Counted from the stretch's first letter, positions 16,494-26,203 are shown. The stretch: 64,000 nucleotides of DNA from Fervidobacterium changbaicum (GCF_004117075.1 NZ_CP026721.1:2170001-2234000), one strand, 5' to 3'. Notes: generated by a model from the letters alone, not told the origin. A program made the numbers and translations.

Positions 16494-17590
16494 GCGAAAT
16501 AAAACTCTTCGTTTTAATTGTTGCTGTATTCTTGTTATTTTACTTTGTTCCGTTTGACTCAGAGATAGTCCAGCAGAGCATCCTGAATGGTTTCAAGATG
16601 CTCAATGAGTACGCAAGGCAGCACGTTTTGTTATGCCTTGTTCCTGCTTTTTTCATTGCAGGAACTATTTCTGTGATGCTGAAAAAGGATGCCATACTGA
16701 AATTCCTTGGCCCTGATGCAAAAAGAATCATATCATATCCTTTAGCTGCAATTAGTGGTGCAATTCTTGCAGTTTGTTCTTGTACAATACTTCCAATCTT
16801 CGGTGGCATATACAAAAAAGGTGCTGGAATCGGTCCTGCCACAACCTTCCTTTTCGCAGGTCCAGCGATTAACATTGCAGCGATATTCTTAACTGCGCGC
16901 GTTCTTGGTTGGAACCTTGGAATTGCAAGAATGGTTGCAACAATAACTGCGTCAATACTAATAGGCCTTGTCATGGAAGCTATATACAAAGGAAAAGGCA
17001 GCGGAGGATTCGTGCAGACAGCAGAAGCGAATACAAGCAGTGCAAAAGCTATAGTATTCTTCGTACTTCAGCTTTTGTTCCTTGTATTCAGTGGACTTAA
17101 GATAAACCCCACAATCAAGAATGCAGGTTTAGGAATACTTGGAATATCAGTATTAAGCATGGCCTTCTTCGGCTTTGAAAGAGACGAAACAAAAGCATGG
17201 ATTGCTGAAACATGGGATTTTGCGAAAAAGATACTCCCGTACTTGTTCATAGGCGTCTTTCTTGCTGGAATAATAACGAAACTCTTACCGCAGAATGTAG
17301 TAGTATTTTTGCTTGGGAAAAATAACATACTTTCGACATTTTTCGCTTCCGTTATAGGTGCTTTTATGTACTTTGCAACGCTTACAGAAGTTCCAATTGT
17401 GCAAGCCCTTACACAGCTTGGTATGGCAAAAGGTCCTACTTTGGCACTACTTATGGCCGGCAACTCTTTGAGCTTACCGAGTATGATAGTGATTACTCGA
17501 CTTCTTGGTAAAAAGAAAGCATTCACATACTTTGGCTTAGTCATTCTCTTCTCAACACTGTTTGGAATGATTTACGGGCTATTGGCATAA
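16490..17590 (+). CDS. ArsP/DUF318-type permease
   Basis: The 366-residue integral membrane protein has about eight to ten hydrophobic segments and the family block AVCSCTILPIFGGIYKKG followed by GPATTFLFAGPAINIA, which contains the conserved Cys-Ser-Cys. A second family-like repeat (TLTEVPIVQALTQLGMAKG, then LLMAGNSLSLPSM) occurs in the C-terminal half. Members of this permease family export organoarsenicals or related thiol-reactive compounds; others are uncharacterised. The start is a TTG after AGGAGGTGCATTCGGA, overlapping the repressor stop. Position between an ArsR-type regulator and a CPKC thioredoxin supports a role in metalloid or thiol stress. Substrate is inference. Confidence 0.8.
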   Translation: MSEIKLFVLIVAVFLLFYFVPFDSEIVQQSILNGFKMLNEYARQHVLLCLVPAFFIAGTISVMLKKDAILKFLGPDAKRIISYPLAAISGAILAVCSCTILPIFGGIYKKGAGIGPATTFLFAGPAINIAAIFLTARVLGWNLGIARMVATITASILIGLVMEAIYKGKGSGGFVQTAEANTSSAKAIVFFVLQLLFLVFSGLKINPTIKNAGLGILGISVLSMAFFGFERDETKAWIAETWDFAKKILPYLFIGVFLAGIITKLLPQNVVVFLLGKNNILSTFFASVIGAFMYFATLTEVPIVQALTQLGMAKGPTLALLMAGNSLSLPSMIVITRLLGKKKAFTYFGLVILFSTLFGMIYGLLA

Positions 17591-17619
17591 ATCACTATCA
17601 AAACAGGAGGGATTCAAAA

Positions 17620-17859
17620 ATGGTGAAGAAGGTAGAAGTACTTGGTTCGGGATGTCCAAAATGCAAACAGACCGTAAAAATCATGGAAATGGCAATTGCA
17701 GAACTCGGCGTCGATGCAACAGTTGAAAAAGTAGACGACATTAACGAGATAATCTCAAGAGGAGTAGTTGCGACACCAGCAGTAGCCATCGATGGAAAAG
17801 TTGTTCTAAGTGGAAAAGTTCCGACGTTGGAAGAAGCAAAGACGTTGCTGAGCAAATAA
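17620..17859 (+). CDS. Small thioredoxin-like redox protein (TM0996/MTH895 type)
   Basis: A 79-residue thioredoxin-fold protein with active site SGCPKCKQT (residues ~10-17) and the cis-proline segment VVATPAVAIDG. It is the compact glutaredoxin-like type common next to DUF318 permeases. It probably reduces a disulfide in the permease partner or handles a thiol-bound metal. The ATG follows ACAGGAGGGATTCAAAA, 29 bases after the permease, and the gene ends before a terminator, so it is the last gene of the operon started at 16135. Confidence 0.85.
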   Translation: MVKKVEVLGSGCPKCKQTVKIMEMAIAELGVDATVEKVDDINEIISRGVVATPAVAIDGKVVLSGKVPTLEEAKTLLSK

Positions 17860-17882
17860 TTCACAATATTGGTTAATAACAA

Positions 17883-17910
17883 CCACGCCACTACCCGGTG
17901 GCGCGGTTTG
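17883..17910 (+). terminator. Terminator after the redox operon
   Basis: CCACGCCAC and GTGGCGCGG form a nine-base stem with one mismatch around TACCCG, followed by TTTGATTT. Confidence 0.7.
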
Positions 17911-17976
17911 ATTTCGGCAATTTGTGATTTGAATTCGCGTTTCTTTTATATCTCCTTATTTTGCGCAATTTTTTAA

Positions 17977-18099
17977 TATCAAGTCTTCAAGAATACACTA
18001 TTCGAAATCCTAAGTGATATCGAAAAGTACGACCTTGAATCTGAAACCGATGAGTATGGAAAGATAATCTATAAGTTCACAGTGGAAAAGTCATGGTAA
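17977..18099 (+). pseudogene. C-terminal gene remnant at the edge of the Type III island
   Basis: From 17977 a 40-codon open frame with no start codon or ribosome site ends in TAA at 18097-18099. It encodes a protein-like sequence (FEILSDIEKYDLESETDEYG, then KIIYKFTVEKSW), with codon use like the neighbours, and a terminator follows at the usual spacing. It looks like the tail of a gene whose front was removed. I do not recognise the family. Confidence 0.45.
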
Positions 18100-18100
18100 A

Positions 18101-18126
18101 AAATCCCCCGAGAGTTGGGGGGGTTT
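18101..18126. terminator. Bidirectional terminator between the remnant and the Type III operon
   Basis: AAATCCCCC and GGGGGGGTTT form a hairpin. On the minus strand the hairpin is followed by ATTTTTTA, so it can end the Res operon; on the plus strand it ends the remnant gene. Confidence 0.7.
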
Positions 18127-18152
18127 GAATTTTTGTGCAATTCTAAAGAATA

Positions 18153-21119
18153 CTACCAGTTGCTTTGAAATTCCTGATTGACACGGTTCACGAGATCATC
18201 AATGCTGTTGAGCCAGTAATCAGCATATTTCCTCGGCGTTTCTATGTTTTGGTCTGATTTATAAAGATACAGCTTGACTTTAACTTCATACCCTTCTGCT
18301 TTGAACTTCTTGGGAACACTATTTTCAACGAAGAGTTCTTCGAATCCATCTATCTTTCTTTCAGCATCAGTATGCTCTGTCCCTTTTGGATCGACAAAAA
18401 CAACAAGGTACTTACTTCCTTTTCTAAACCAGAAAATGAAATCTGGGTAGAAATAAGCCTCTTCGCCTTCCTTAGTGCGATAAGGAACGAAAACTTTATC
18501 CTTTTTCTCCACTATCTTGCTGAATAGCCACCAATCTACCTCAAACCTATCGGAAACGGACATGAGGTCATCGATAAAATTAATCTCACTTCTCTCTTTG
18601 ATAATGTCCAGTATCTTACCAGCTAAAGCTTCTCTATTCAAGGCTTCTAAAACTGGGATGTAGTAATGCTCTTGTATGAACCTTATTAGTAAATCCATAC
18701 TATCCTCCATAACTACAGGTACAAATGATTGTCTTTTTGGGCCAAAGTATACTTCTTTTATTGACTCACTTACTCTTTCTACTTTCTTCTCTGGAAGTCT
18801 AATTACGATCCTTTTGTAGTGCTGAATGTACTCTTCATCTTCTGAAGACAACGTCAGCTCGTATTTGTAACCAAACTCTCTTTCAATAGCTTTGACAACC
18901 GTACGAATTGTGTTGTACCATCCAATATGTTTGTTCGTGTTCCTTTCGATGATAAAGAATCTTATTTTGTTTGCTTCGTCAAATATTTCTCTCAGCAGTT
19001 CTATTTTTTTAGCAGCACTCTTGCTCTTCAAGAAGAACATAAAGTAAAGCATTTCGTCTGACATATTCATAACAACGTTTCTCGCATCTATGTAGTCGCT
19101 TTCAGAGATTTGTATTGGATGAAACCGTTGTATTGCGTCAAAATCGAGATCTGTAGGCACCTTTACGAATACGGGTATGAATACCCGGTTGTTAGCAATT
19201 CTACGTTCATTTTTGTACAATCTTACCTCAGTTCCAGAGCTTTCTTTAAGCGTCTTAACACCTTCAAGAATTTTCTGTATTACATCCTTTTTGGTTCCCC
19301 AAACATAAAGTGTTTCTATCGGTTTTATTATGTTAATGTACCTTCTGAACTTCTTGTCCATTTCCAATCTTTTTCTGTCGCCATTTTTTGTTGGTTGGAT
19401 TCTCAATCCCCTTCCTATTGATTGGAGCACAAATTTTTTAGCATCCTCCCCTGTTCCTATATTGACAAACACAATAACATTTGGCCTGTTTGAATCCCAA
19501 CCTTCGTAGAATGCCCTTGAACCTATTAATATGTTTATATACTCATGTTCGTCCAAGGTTGCAAAGTACTCAGTGTTTTCAAAACGCTCCTGAATCCTTA
19601 GGCCAAACTCTTGGACGAGCGTGTCAACAAGTTTCTTGGCTTCACCAACTTTGACAAGAGCAAATGGCTTGTCGCTTGTCATCAGCTTGATGGCAAATTC
19701 TTTTCCTGAAGTGGATGTAATCATTTCAATCTCTCCGGGAGCTTCTGCGTTAAAAACTTCTCGCAGTACATCACCGGGTGTTACCTCGGAGAGTTCGTTC
19801 TTGTTAAACCTCGGGTCTTCTTCATCATCAAATGGATGATTTGGGATTGAGTTGATTAACGACTCTTTCGCCTCGAGGAAAGGCTTTCCATTGAGGTAGT
19901 TTTCAAAACCTTCTATTGAGGACAAAAACCTCAACCTTTCAAATATTAGTTTAACATCTGAATCCTCAACGTTTACTGAGTTTCCGAGGAACACGGCAAG
20001 GGGCGAATGATACTCAACCATTAGTTCTTCGTTGGACCTTAATTCTCGTGACTTCTTTTTTAGGTATGCTAAAAGTATGAGTATTTTTAGAAAAATAATT
20101 TCTTTCTCTTCTATGGTGAAGTCTTTGCTGTCTTTAGAAATCTTAGCAGACAATTTAATGTTTTCATCGAATATTCTCAAAACTTTTCCATAGCCCTCTC
20201 GAATGTATGAACTAAGGTTGAATTCATACACTGTCATTAAAATATCGCGGATGTCAGTAAACGTAGCAGAGAAGTTGAAAAGAAATCCATTTCTTGACAA
20301 TATCGAAAAGTACTGCTGGCTTTTGCTGGATTCCTTATCACCTTTGTGAGCTTCGTCAAGTATGATGTACCAATTCCCGTGGTTGTCGTAGTCCTTAAAG
20401 TCAAGGGTTTTGTCCCCTTGTCTGTCTTTAATGTTATTCGAGCGATAGTAGAAAACTGGAAAAACCAGAAAGTCGTTTAATTCTTTTGCTTTACCGAAGT
20501 CCTTTAATTCAAATAGCTTAGGTGTCTTACCGGTGCTAAATTTGTATTCTGTGAAGTGTCTCTCAAATTGTTCAATCAGGTCATCCCTATAGGTCAGGAA
20601 TAGAATGTCCTTTTTTGGCATTAGTCCACGTTCCATGTATGTTGCCAAGATGTCAATTAGTTTTACTATCAATAGCGTCTTACCACTGCCAGTTGCCATC
20701 CAAAATCCCATTCTGTTGCAGAAGTTTCCAAATGATATCCTGTCCTCAACGCTGTAGAAGAAGCTGCTTAGGATACTAAAGATTTCACTATCTGAGACTT
20801 TAATACTCAACAATTCATCAACGTCTAAGTCATACCTTTCTAAACAATAATCTTTGAACTCTTCCCAAAAAGACAATTTGTCGGCATCTTTGACTGCATA
20901 GTAATAATACAGTGCACGAATTGCGAATTCTATTGCTTCCACTTGGAAATCCCAAAGCCTTTTCTCTTTAGAGAAACCTTCAATGTCTATATCTTTCCAC
21001 TCTCTTGGAAGTTCTTCATAGCTTGGTGCGTATTCGTCTATGAATTCTCTAAGTAAAGGTGTTATTTTTACCTCGTCGTTTCTATTCCTTGTTTTTCTTC
21101 TTGTCACTGAAGCTGGCAT
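18153..21119 (-). CDS. res: Type III restriction enzyme, Res (helicase-nuclease) subunit
   Basis: The 988-residue protein has SF2 helicase motifs and a C-terminal nuclease: Walker A ATGSGKT at 142-148, ILDEAHKG (DEAH 255-258), a motif III-like NFSATFTD, GSRAFYEGWDSNRPN and the arginine-finger motif QSIGRGLRIQP. The PD-(D/E)XK nuclease near the end has D893, D910 and K912 (in YPDFIFW and VFVDPKG). This is the full Res architecture, so it should translocate or diffuse along DNA and cleave with Mod. The ATG is four bases after the Mod stop. It is the last gene of a six-gene operon that also holds a second helicase and an SMC-like ATPase, which ordinary Type III systems lack. Confidence 0.93.
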   Translation of the reverse strand: MPASVTRRKTRNRNDEVKITPLLREFIDEYAPSYEELPREWKDIDIEGFSKEKRLWDFQVEAIEFAIRALYYYYAVKDADKLSFWEEFKDYCLERYDLDVDELLSIKVSDSEIFSILSSFFYSVEDRISFGNFCNRMGFWMATGSGKTLLIVKLIDILATYMERGLMPKKDILFLTYRDDLIEQFERHFTEYKFSTGKTPKLFELKDFGKAKELNDFLVFPVFYYRSNNIKDRQGDKTLDFKDYDNHGNWYIILDEAHKGDKESSKSQQYFSILSRNGFLFNFSATFTDIRDILMTVYEFNLSSYIREGYGKVLRIFDENIKLSAKISKDSKDFTIEEKEIIFLKILILLAYLKKKSRELRSNEELMVEYHSPLAVFLGNSVNVEDSDVKLIFERLRFLSSIEGFENYLNGKPFLEAKESLINSIPNHPFDDEEDPRFNKNELSEVTPGDVLREVFNAEAPGEIEMITSTSGKEFAIKLMTSDKPFALVKVGEAKKLVDTLVQEFGLRIQERFENTEYFATLDEHEYINILIGSRAFYEGWDSNRPNVIVFVNIGTGEDAKKFVLQSIGRGLRIQPTKNGDRKRLEMDKKFRRYINIIKPIETLYVWGTKKDVIQKILEGVKTLKESSGTEVRLYKNERRIANNRVFIPVFVKVPTDLDFDAIQRFHPIQISESDYIDARNVVMNMSDEMLYFMFFLKSKSAAKKIELLREIFDEANKIRFFIIERNTNKHIGWYNTIRTVVKAIEREFGYKYELTLSSEDEEYIQHYKRIVIRLPEKKVERVSESIKEVYFGPKRQSFVPVVMEDSMDLLIRFIQEHYYIPVLEALNREALAGKILDIIKERSEINFIDDLMSVSDRFEVDWWLFSKIVEKKDKVFVPYRTKEGEEAYFYPDFIFWFRKGSKYLVVFVDPKGTEHTDAERKIDGFEELFVENSVPKKFKAEGYEVKVKLYLYKSDQNIETPRKYADYWLNSIDDLVNRVNQEFQSNW

Positions 21120-21123
21120 ATAA

Positions 21124-23685
21124 TCACCACCATATCAAGTTGCTTATGTACTCTACAGGGATTTTATCGAAATCTATCCTGCCTGTTTTCTCTAAAACAA
21201 CGTAATTCTCTGAAATCTTGATTATTTTCTCGCCTAAAACATTTGATAAAGTCTCGGCAATGTCAATGCTTTTCTCCGGATACAGCTTTTCAAAAGATAT
21301 CTTAAATTCGTTGTTTTCTTTTTTAACAACATCTTCCACAAATTTAGGTGCTCTCATGAAGATATACTCGCTAAATTCATCTTTTCCAGCTGAAGGTCGC
21401 AAGTATATATCAGCGTGCTCGTATTTTGTATTTCTTAGCACGTCCTCATATTGTTCGAGTTCGTAATATTTGAAAAATCCACCTGCATTCTTTTCGTTAT
21501 ACTTATCCTTAACATCCTGTTCTTTCGAAATACCGGACTTATCGTATGCTAATACCTTCTTTATTCTTGGTAGTATAACCGTATAGAAATGCTCTCCCAT
21601 TTCTATTCCTATCCACTTTCTCTTAAGCTTGTGGGCAACCGCTATTGTTGTTCCAGAACCAAGGAAGAAGTCCATTACGAGGTCACCTTCATTGGACGTG
21701 GATTCAATAACACGCTTTAAGAGAATTTCAGAGTTTTCGGTAGGGAAACCCCAAGATGTTGAGTAACCATAAATATCCGTCCAATTCGAATCCAAAACTT
21801 CTTTGATTTCTTCCTCCACCCAATACTTAGGAACTGGGACGTCAGAACCACATTGCGGACAACCATTCCACAACCCTTTCGTTTTATCGTGGATATAACC
21901 ACAATTTCTGCATTCCAGAATCAATTTTCCTTCACTTATCATTTGATCTATTCTCTCTTGAGAAAACTTCCAGTGTTTACCTTCCGGTGGAGAAAGGTGT
22001 TTTCCAAAAAATACTTTAGGTGTGCCTTGACCAGATGAGTCTCCCATGTGTCTCCAGAAACCTTGCCTCTTTTCGGATCTTAATTTATATGGGTTCACAA
22101 ATGAAAATGCGCTACTTACAGCATATAAAAAGATCGTATCTAACCCTTCGGGTAGCTTTTTAACATTGTTTTCCATAACATTTTTCTTAAATCTTCTAAC
22201 TGTTATCTCATTTCTAAAGTTTTTTGCTTCAAAAATCTCGTTCATCACTCCCCGTACTATCCAATTACCGTTGTAATCACATCTTACAAAAATACTACCA
22301 CTATCCTTTAAAAACTCGCGAGCTAACGTTAACCTGTTCTCAAGCATGGAAGCCCATGTGGCGTCTTTGTATTTAACGTTATACAAGTAATCAGCATCTT
22401 GTTCTTTGTTAAATGGAGGATCAATATATATTGTTTGAACTTTTTCTTTGAACTTCGGCAAAATTGTTTTCAGTGCTTGGTAGTTCTCACTGCGAATGAG
22501 TATTCCGTCAAGAGCTTCGTCTAAATTATCAAAAAGGGATAGAATTTCAGGTTCTAAGTCTTTAAAGTATCTTGTATCTATAGGCAAATATTTGTACTTT
22601 TTGTTCTTTGTTTCGAAAAGATCCGTGTTCAGAACATCTCCAAACGTAAATCCTTCTTCTACGATGCCAAGTTCGACCCATTCTTTTACTTGCAGCCCTA
22701 AGTTCGGGTGATTCGCAATTTTGTTAATGATTTCATTGGGGAGTCTATCTATTGTGATAACATAGTTACTGTTGAAGACAAACTTAGGCTTGTTCCAAAT
22801 CTTTACTAACTCATTTTCGAATTGAGCTATAAATTCAATTATTTTCCCCGCTACATGCTTAAATGTTTGTATTTCCATTACTCTTTTCGGTGTCCAAATA
22901 TTCTCTGAATCAAACATGTATTGATATACAAACATATCAAGTTGTTCTTTGAGGAACTTTTCTGCATCCTTGTTTATGAAATAATCCACTTCAGATTGCT
23001 TATTAAATATGCTTATAGCCTTCTCCACATCATCCGTAGTTACTCTCTCAAGCATCTCTGCAATCTCATGTGACTGAATCTGCTTAGATTGTGCTCTTAC
23101 CTGCCTGACTATGTCCTCAACATTTGTTTGCTTATTACCCTCTTTGTAGTAACCTTCAAGTACTATTCTGCCTTTTTCATCTATTCCCTTGAATGTGAAG
23201 TTCATCTCTTTTTTCTCATTAGCCTTTTTGTGCTCCAGGTTACTGACATCGAACCAGAATACAATATCAGTACCGTTAATCCCTTTGATTTTTACTTCCA
23301 TGCTCTGATATCTTTTTTCTGTTTTAACGTAATAAAGCATTCGTGTCTTCCAAAAAAGCGCAACATCGTTTTCTGGATCATATATGCGTTCATATATCTT
23401 CTCACTCCAAGAAGTGTATGTAAAGTAGATCGACCCACTTTCAGAAAAGTATCGTTTGAAGAAAGTATATAGTTTCTCGAACAGTTCTTCTCTGAAATCT
23501 TCTATGCCTTTAGTTTCAAGTTCCTGAGTTATTAGATCAGCAAGTTTTGGTTTAACGACATTGTTGTAATATGCGCTTTTGAATTTCATGAGGTTGATGT
23601 ATCCTGATTTACCCTCAATTTGAGCACCAATGAATAGATCCTCAAGGGCTTTATAGAAATCCGATTCGAACTTACTCATTTCCAT
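21124..23685 (-). CDS. mod: Type III DNA methyltransferase, Mod subunit, with long N-terminal extension
   Basis: The 853-residue protein carries methyltransferase motif IV IDPPFNKEQD (DPPF 422-425) before motif I MDFFLGSGTT (672-680), the beta-class order of Mod N6-adenine methylases. A zinc-ribbon-like set C592/C595 and C609/C612 lies within the target-recognition region. The first ~380 residues form an alpha-helical extension not needed by ordinary Mod proteins of about 600-650 residues. Its start overlaps the 163-aa gene by 14 bases and its stop is four bases from res. It should modify one strand of an asymmetric site; specificity cannot be read. The extension may be the contact point for the extra operon proteins (inference). 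Confidence 0.92.
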   Translation of the reverse strand: MEMSKFESDFYKALEDLFIGAQIEGKSGYINLMKFKSAYYNNVVKPKLADLITQELETKGIEDFREELFEKLYTFFKRYFSESGSIYFTYTSWSEKIYERIYDPENDVALFWKTRMLYYVKTEKRYQSMEVKIKGINGTDIVFWFDVSNLEHKKANEKKEMNFTFKGIDEKGRIVLEGYYKEGNKQTNVEDIVRQVRAQSKQIQSHEIAEMLERVTTDDVEKAISIFNKQSEVDYFINKDAEKFLKEQLDMFVYQYMFDSENIWTPKRVMEIQTFKHVAGKIIEFIAQFENELVKIWNKPKFVFNSNYVITIDRLPNEIINKIANHPNLGLQVKEWVELGIVEEGFTFGDVLNTDLFETKNKKYKYLPIDTRYFKDLEPEILSLFDNLDEALDGILIRSENYQALKTILPKFKEKVQTIYIDPPFNKEQDADYLYNVKYKDATWASMLENRLTLAREFLKDSGSIFVRCDYNGNWIVRGVMNEIFEAKNFRNEITVRRFKKNVMENNVKKLPEGLDTIFLYAVSSAFSFVNPYKLRSEKRQGFWRHMGDSSGQGTPKVFFGKHLSPPEGKHWKFSQERIDQMISEGKLILECRNCGYIHDKTKGLWNGCPQCGSDVPVPKYWVEEEIKEVLDSNWTDIYGYSTSWGFPTENSEILLKRVIESTSNEGDLVMDFFLGSGTTIAVAHKLKRKWIGIEMGEHFYTVILPRIKKVLAYDKSGISKEQDVKDKYNEKNAGGFFKYYELEQYEDVLRNTKYEHADIYLRPSAGKDEFSEYIFMRAPKFVEDVVKKENNEFKISFEKLYPEKSIDIAETLSNVLGEKIIKISENYVVLEKTGRIDFDKIPVEYISNLIWW

Positions 23686-24163
23686 AGTCTATTTCCTCCT
23701 GTTCTAAGGATTCAAACCCGAGACTCTCATATGCTTCCTGAATTCGAAGCTCTAATTCCTCGAGGAATTCCTCTGAGCTTTTGCAATTTTGAAGCAGGTT
23801 ATATAGTTCATCAACACCTGTGTTCACAAATTCTTCGAAAACAGCATACATATCCTTCGATGATTTCTTCTCACTGCCCTCTGCATCGTTCTTAGAAGTC
23901 AGTTCATATATTGCGGCAATGTATTTTTGGAAGTCCTTGTACTCATCTTTTTCAAGGAATTCACCACGTGAAACGTCTACTTTATCACCATTTGAAACTC
24001 TGCGTTCGCTAAGATAAAAACCATAAAAACCTGCAAGTAGATAAAGTTTTATCTTTCGTACCTGCGATAAAATTTCTTTCGTCCTGGAGATTATCTCATC
24101 TAATTTTTTGTTTCTTTCAGAATCAAGCTTAAGTATTATTGTTTCTGCCCCCATTGTATTCAC
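23672..24163 (-). CDS. 163-residue helical protein of unknown function in the Type III/SMC operon
   Basis: I do not recognise this family. The product is acidic and helical: an N-terminal helix pair (LDSERNKKLDEIISRTKEIL), a more hydrophobic segment (KIKLYLLAGFYGFYLSERR), then a long acidic C-terminus. There is no signal peptide, and no catalytic motif is evident. The ATG used is at 24163; an alternative is at 24154. It starts six bases after the ATPase gene and overlaps mod by 14 bases, so it is translated together with both. Its position suggests an adaptor between the ATPase and the Mod-Res complex, which is inference only. Confidence 0.65.
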   Translation of the reverse strand: MNTMGAETIILKLDSERNKKLDEIISRTKEILSQVRKIKLYLLAGFYGFYLSERRVSNGDKVDVSRGEFLEKDEYKDFQKYIAAIYELTSKNDAEGSEKKSSKDMYAVFEEFVNTGVDELYNLLQNCKSSEEFLEELELRIQEAYESLGFESLEQEEIDYGNE

Positions 24164-24169
24164 AGCTCC

Positions 24170-26152
24170 TTACTTTATTTTTATAACATTTGTCACGTAA
24201 TAACTTCCTCTGTTTTGTGGTTCGAGATAATGAATAGTTGATGAATAGTTCATAAGTTCTTTCTCTAAGCTGTTGTATTCCTGGTCAGTCATTGTGATAA
24301 TGATTTGTCTTTCTTCGGAAAGTTTTGAGAGAAGATGTATGAGTTCATAATATGCTTCTCCTGAAATGTTAGTCAGGGGTCTATCTATAAAGATGGGAAG
24401 CTCAACACCTGCTACTTGATGTATTGCTAAAGCAAGAGCCAAAGTTAAAATGGAACGTTCGCCTCCGGAAAGCTCTTTAATTTGAACTTGGCCAAATTTG
24501 TCCGTGACCGTAAGATCGAAGTTTTCTGATAGTGAAATGTTTTCTATAAGTTCTTTTTTCCACATTACTCGGTTAATAAATTCTCTCATATGTTTCGTAA
24601 TCTCCGTACATATGCGTTTACGAACCCTCTCAACGCTCTTTTGGATAATATCTTCCACTTTTTGGACAAAATCGAGCTGTTTTTTGATAGAATCCAATCG
24701 TTCGTTTTCAGTAAGGTTCTTATCGAGCTCTTCCTTGTACTTGTTAAGACTGCTTACAGTCTCCTTTATGTTGTTCTCAAGGTCAAATATTTTTCGTTGT
24801 ATGTCTGACTTAAAACTTTCTAAACGTTCCCTTTCTTTATGGTAGTACTCTATTTTGTTAGATATATCTTCAGGAAGAAGTTTTCCAAGTTCTTCTATAC
24901 GCTTCTGTATATCTGCTATTTCTTTTTCGAGTGTTCCTATTCTATCATTTGTTCTCCTTACCTGGAGCATGTTGTTCCTAATGTTTTTCTTCAGGACTCT
25001 GTGATAATCTTCCGTAATAACAACATGGTCTGAATTTAAAAGTGCCTTGAGTTGTTCAAGGACATGCTCATGAAGCCGGCTGCCACAAATGGCGCAGGTT
25101 TTTTCAGATAACATCTTCTCAATTTCACTTTTTGGCAACATGATAGGTATGGATATGGTACTTGTACTTCTCATATTGTACGCTTCGTCGATAGCATTCC
25201 AGCCAAAGACATAACAACCAAGATCTAAGAGTAGTTGTGCTTTAACTCTGAGTAGTTCACTCAATTCGTCACGCTTTTTCGTTTCTTCTTTTACAAGATC
25301 TTCGAATTCAGACTTATACTTCTCATAGTTTCTGAGGGCTTCCAGCTTTTGGTATATTTCTCTAAGGTCATCGTTTATCTGAGCTTCTTGTTGTTTTGCT
25401 TGTTCAAGTCTTTCACGAAGTGATTTGAGAGTTCTCTCAGTTTCCTCTATCTGTTTTGAAAGCTGCTCTATAAGCCTATTATTTTTCTCTTTATCTCGTA
25501 GGTCTTTATAAATTAACTTCGTCCGCACGTTTCCAAGAAAATTTAGAAAAGCTTCAATATCTGCTATTTTTGAGAACTTTTCAACTGTAGGTTTAATATG
25601 CATGCCTCTGACTTCCTTAAGGTAAACATCCAGACTTTCACCATCAAAGAAAAAGTGTTCACGTAACGCTTTTGGAAAGCGCTTCTCTATTTCTAATTCT
25701 TTGTCTGCAATTGAAATAGAATCATTGACATGGACACTAAGTGTCAGCCCATCCAAGCTTGGACTTACGCGACCATCAGAAACCGAGTATTTGTAGCTTC
25801 GAATGACCCTGAATGTCTCATATGAATCTCTGAAAAGCAACTTTACTGTGGTCCTATATTCACCATCAGATACTAAACGCACTTTTGACAAAATGCTTGC
25901 TGAGGATTGTTGATATTTTCCTATTGAACTCGGAATTTCTGACGTCGTATCAGGAGGGTAAGGACGTCTGGATGAGAAGAGTTCTTCACCAAAAAGCCCC
26001 CAGTTTACGGCTTCAAGGAATGTCGTCTTGCCCGACCCCATTTTTCCAACGATAACGTGTAAATCTCCAATTTGGCTATCATTTTTTGTAAAAAGAAACC
26101 TTCCCTCAACATACTGACGATAGTTAGTAATTTCAACACTCTCAAGGCGCAT
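24170..26152 (-). CDS. DndD/Rad50-like SMC-type ATPase
   Basis: This 660-residue protein has Walker A GKMGSGKTT (36-44), the motif HFFFDGESLD (166-175) typical of DndD-type ATPases, and a coiled coil at about 217-300. A hinge carries a zinc-hook-like pair C353 and C356 (KTCAICGSRL), and a second coiled coil spans about 395-510. ABC signature LSGGERS (561-567) and Walker B LPIFIDRPL (585-593) follow. Length and motifs resemble DndD of the phosphorothioation system and Rad50, rather than condensin. The ATPase probably binds or senses DNA structure and drives the partners by ATP hydrolysis. No DndC or DndE gene is nearby, so sulfur modification is not indicated. It lies 51 bases downstream of the 71-aa gene. 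Confidence 0.82.
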   Translation of the reverse strand: MRLESVEITNYRQYVEGRFLFTKNDSQIGDLHVIVGKMGSGKTTFLEAVNWGLFGEELFSSRRPYPPDTTSEIPSSIGKYQQSSASILSKVRLVSDGEYRTTVKLLFRDSYETFRVIRSYKYSVSDGRVSPSLDGLTLSVHVNDSISIADKELEIEKRFPKALREHFFFDGESLDVYLKEVRGMHIKPTVEKFSKIADIEAFLNFLGNVRTKLIYKDLRDKEKNNRLIEQLSKQIEETERTLKSLRERLEQAKQQEAQINDDLREIYQKLEALRNYEKYKSEFEDLVKEETKKRDELSELLRVKAQLLLDLGCYVFGWNAIDEAYNMRSTSTISIPIMLPKSEIEKMLSEKTCAICGSRLHEHVLEQLKALLNSDHVVITEDYHRVLKKNIRNNMLQVRRTNDRIGTLEKEIADIQKRIEELGKLLPEDISNKIEYYHKERERLESFKSDIQRKIFDLENNIKETVSSLNKYKEELDKNLTENERLDSIKKQLDFVQKVEDIIQKSVERVRKRICTEITKHMREFINRVMWKKELIENISLSENFDLTVTDKFGQVQIKELSGGERSILTLALALAIHQVAGVELPIFIDRPLTNISGEAYYELIHLLSKLSEERQIIITMTDQEYNSLEKELMNYSSTIHYLEPQNRGSYYVTNVIKIK

Positions 26153-26203
26153 AAACTACATCCCCTTTATATATGAGAAGTTAAATCCAGCTTCAGTAAA
26201 GGG

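Noticed and set aside
24170-26152. Condensin-like or Wadjet/Lamassu SMC system
   Set aside because: The ATPase is short with a zinc hook and DndD motif, and none of the kleisin, nuclease or toprim partner genes of those systems are next to it.
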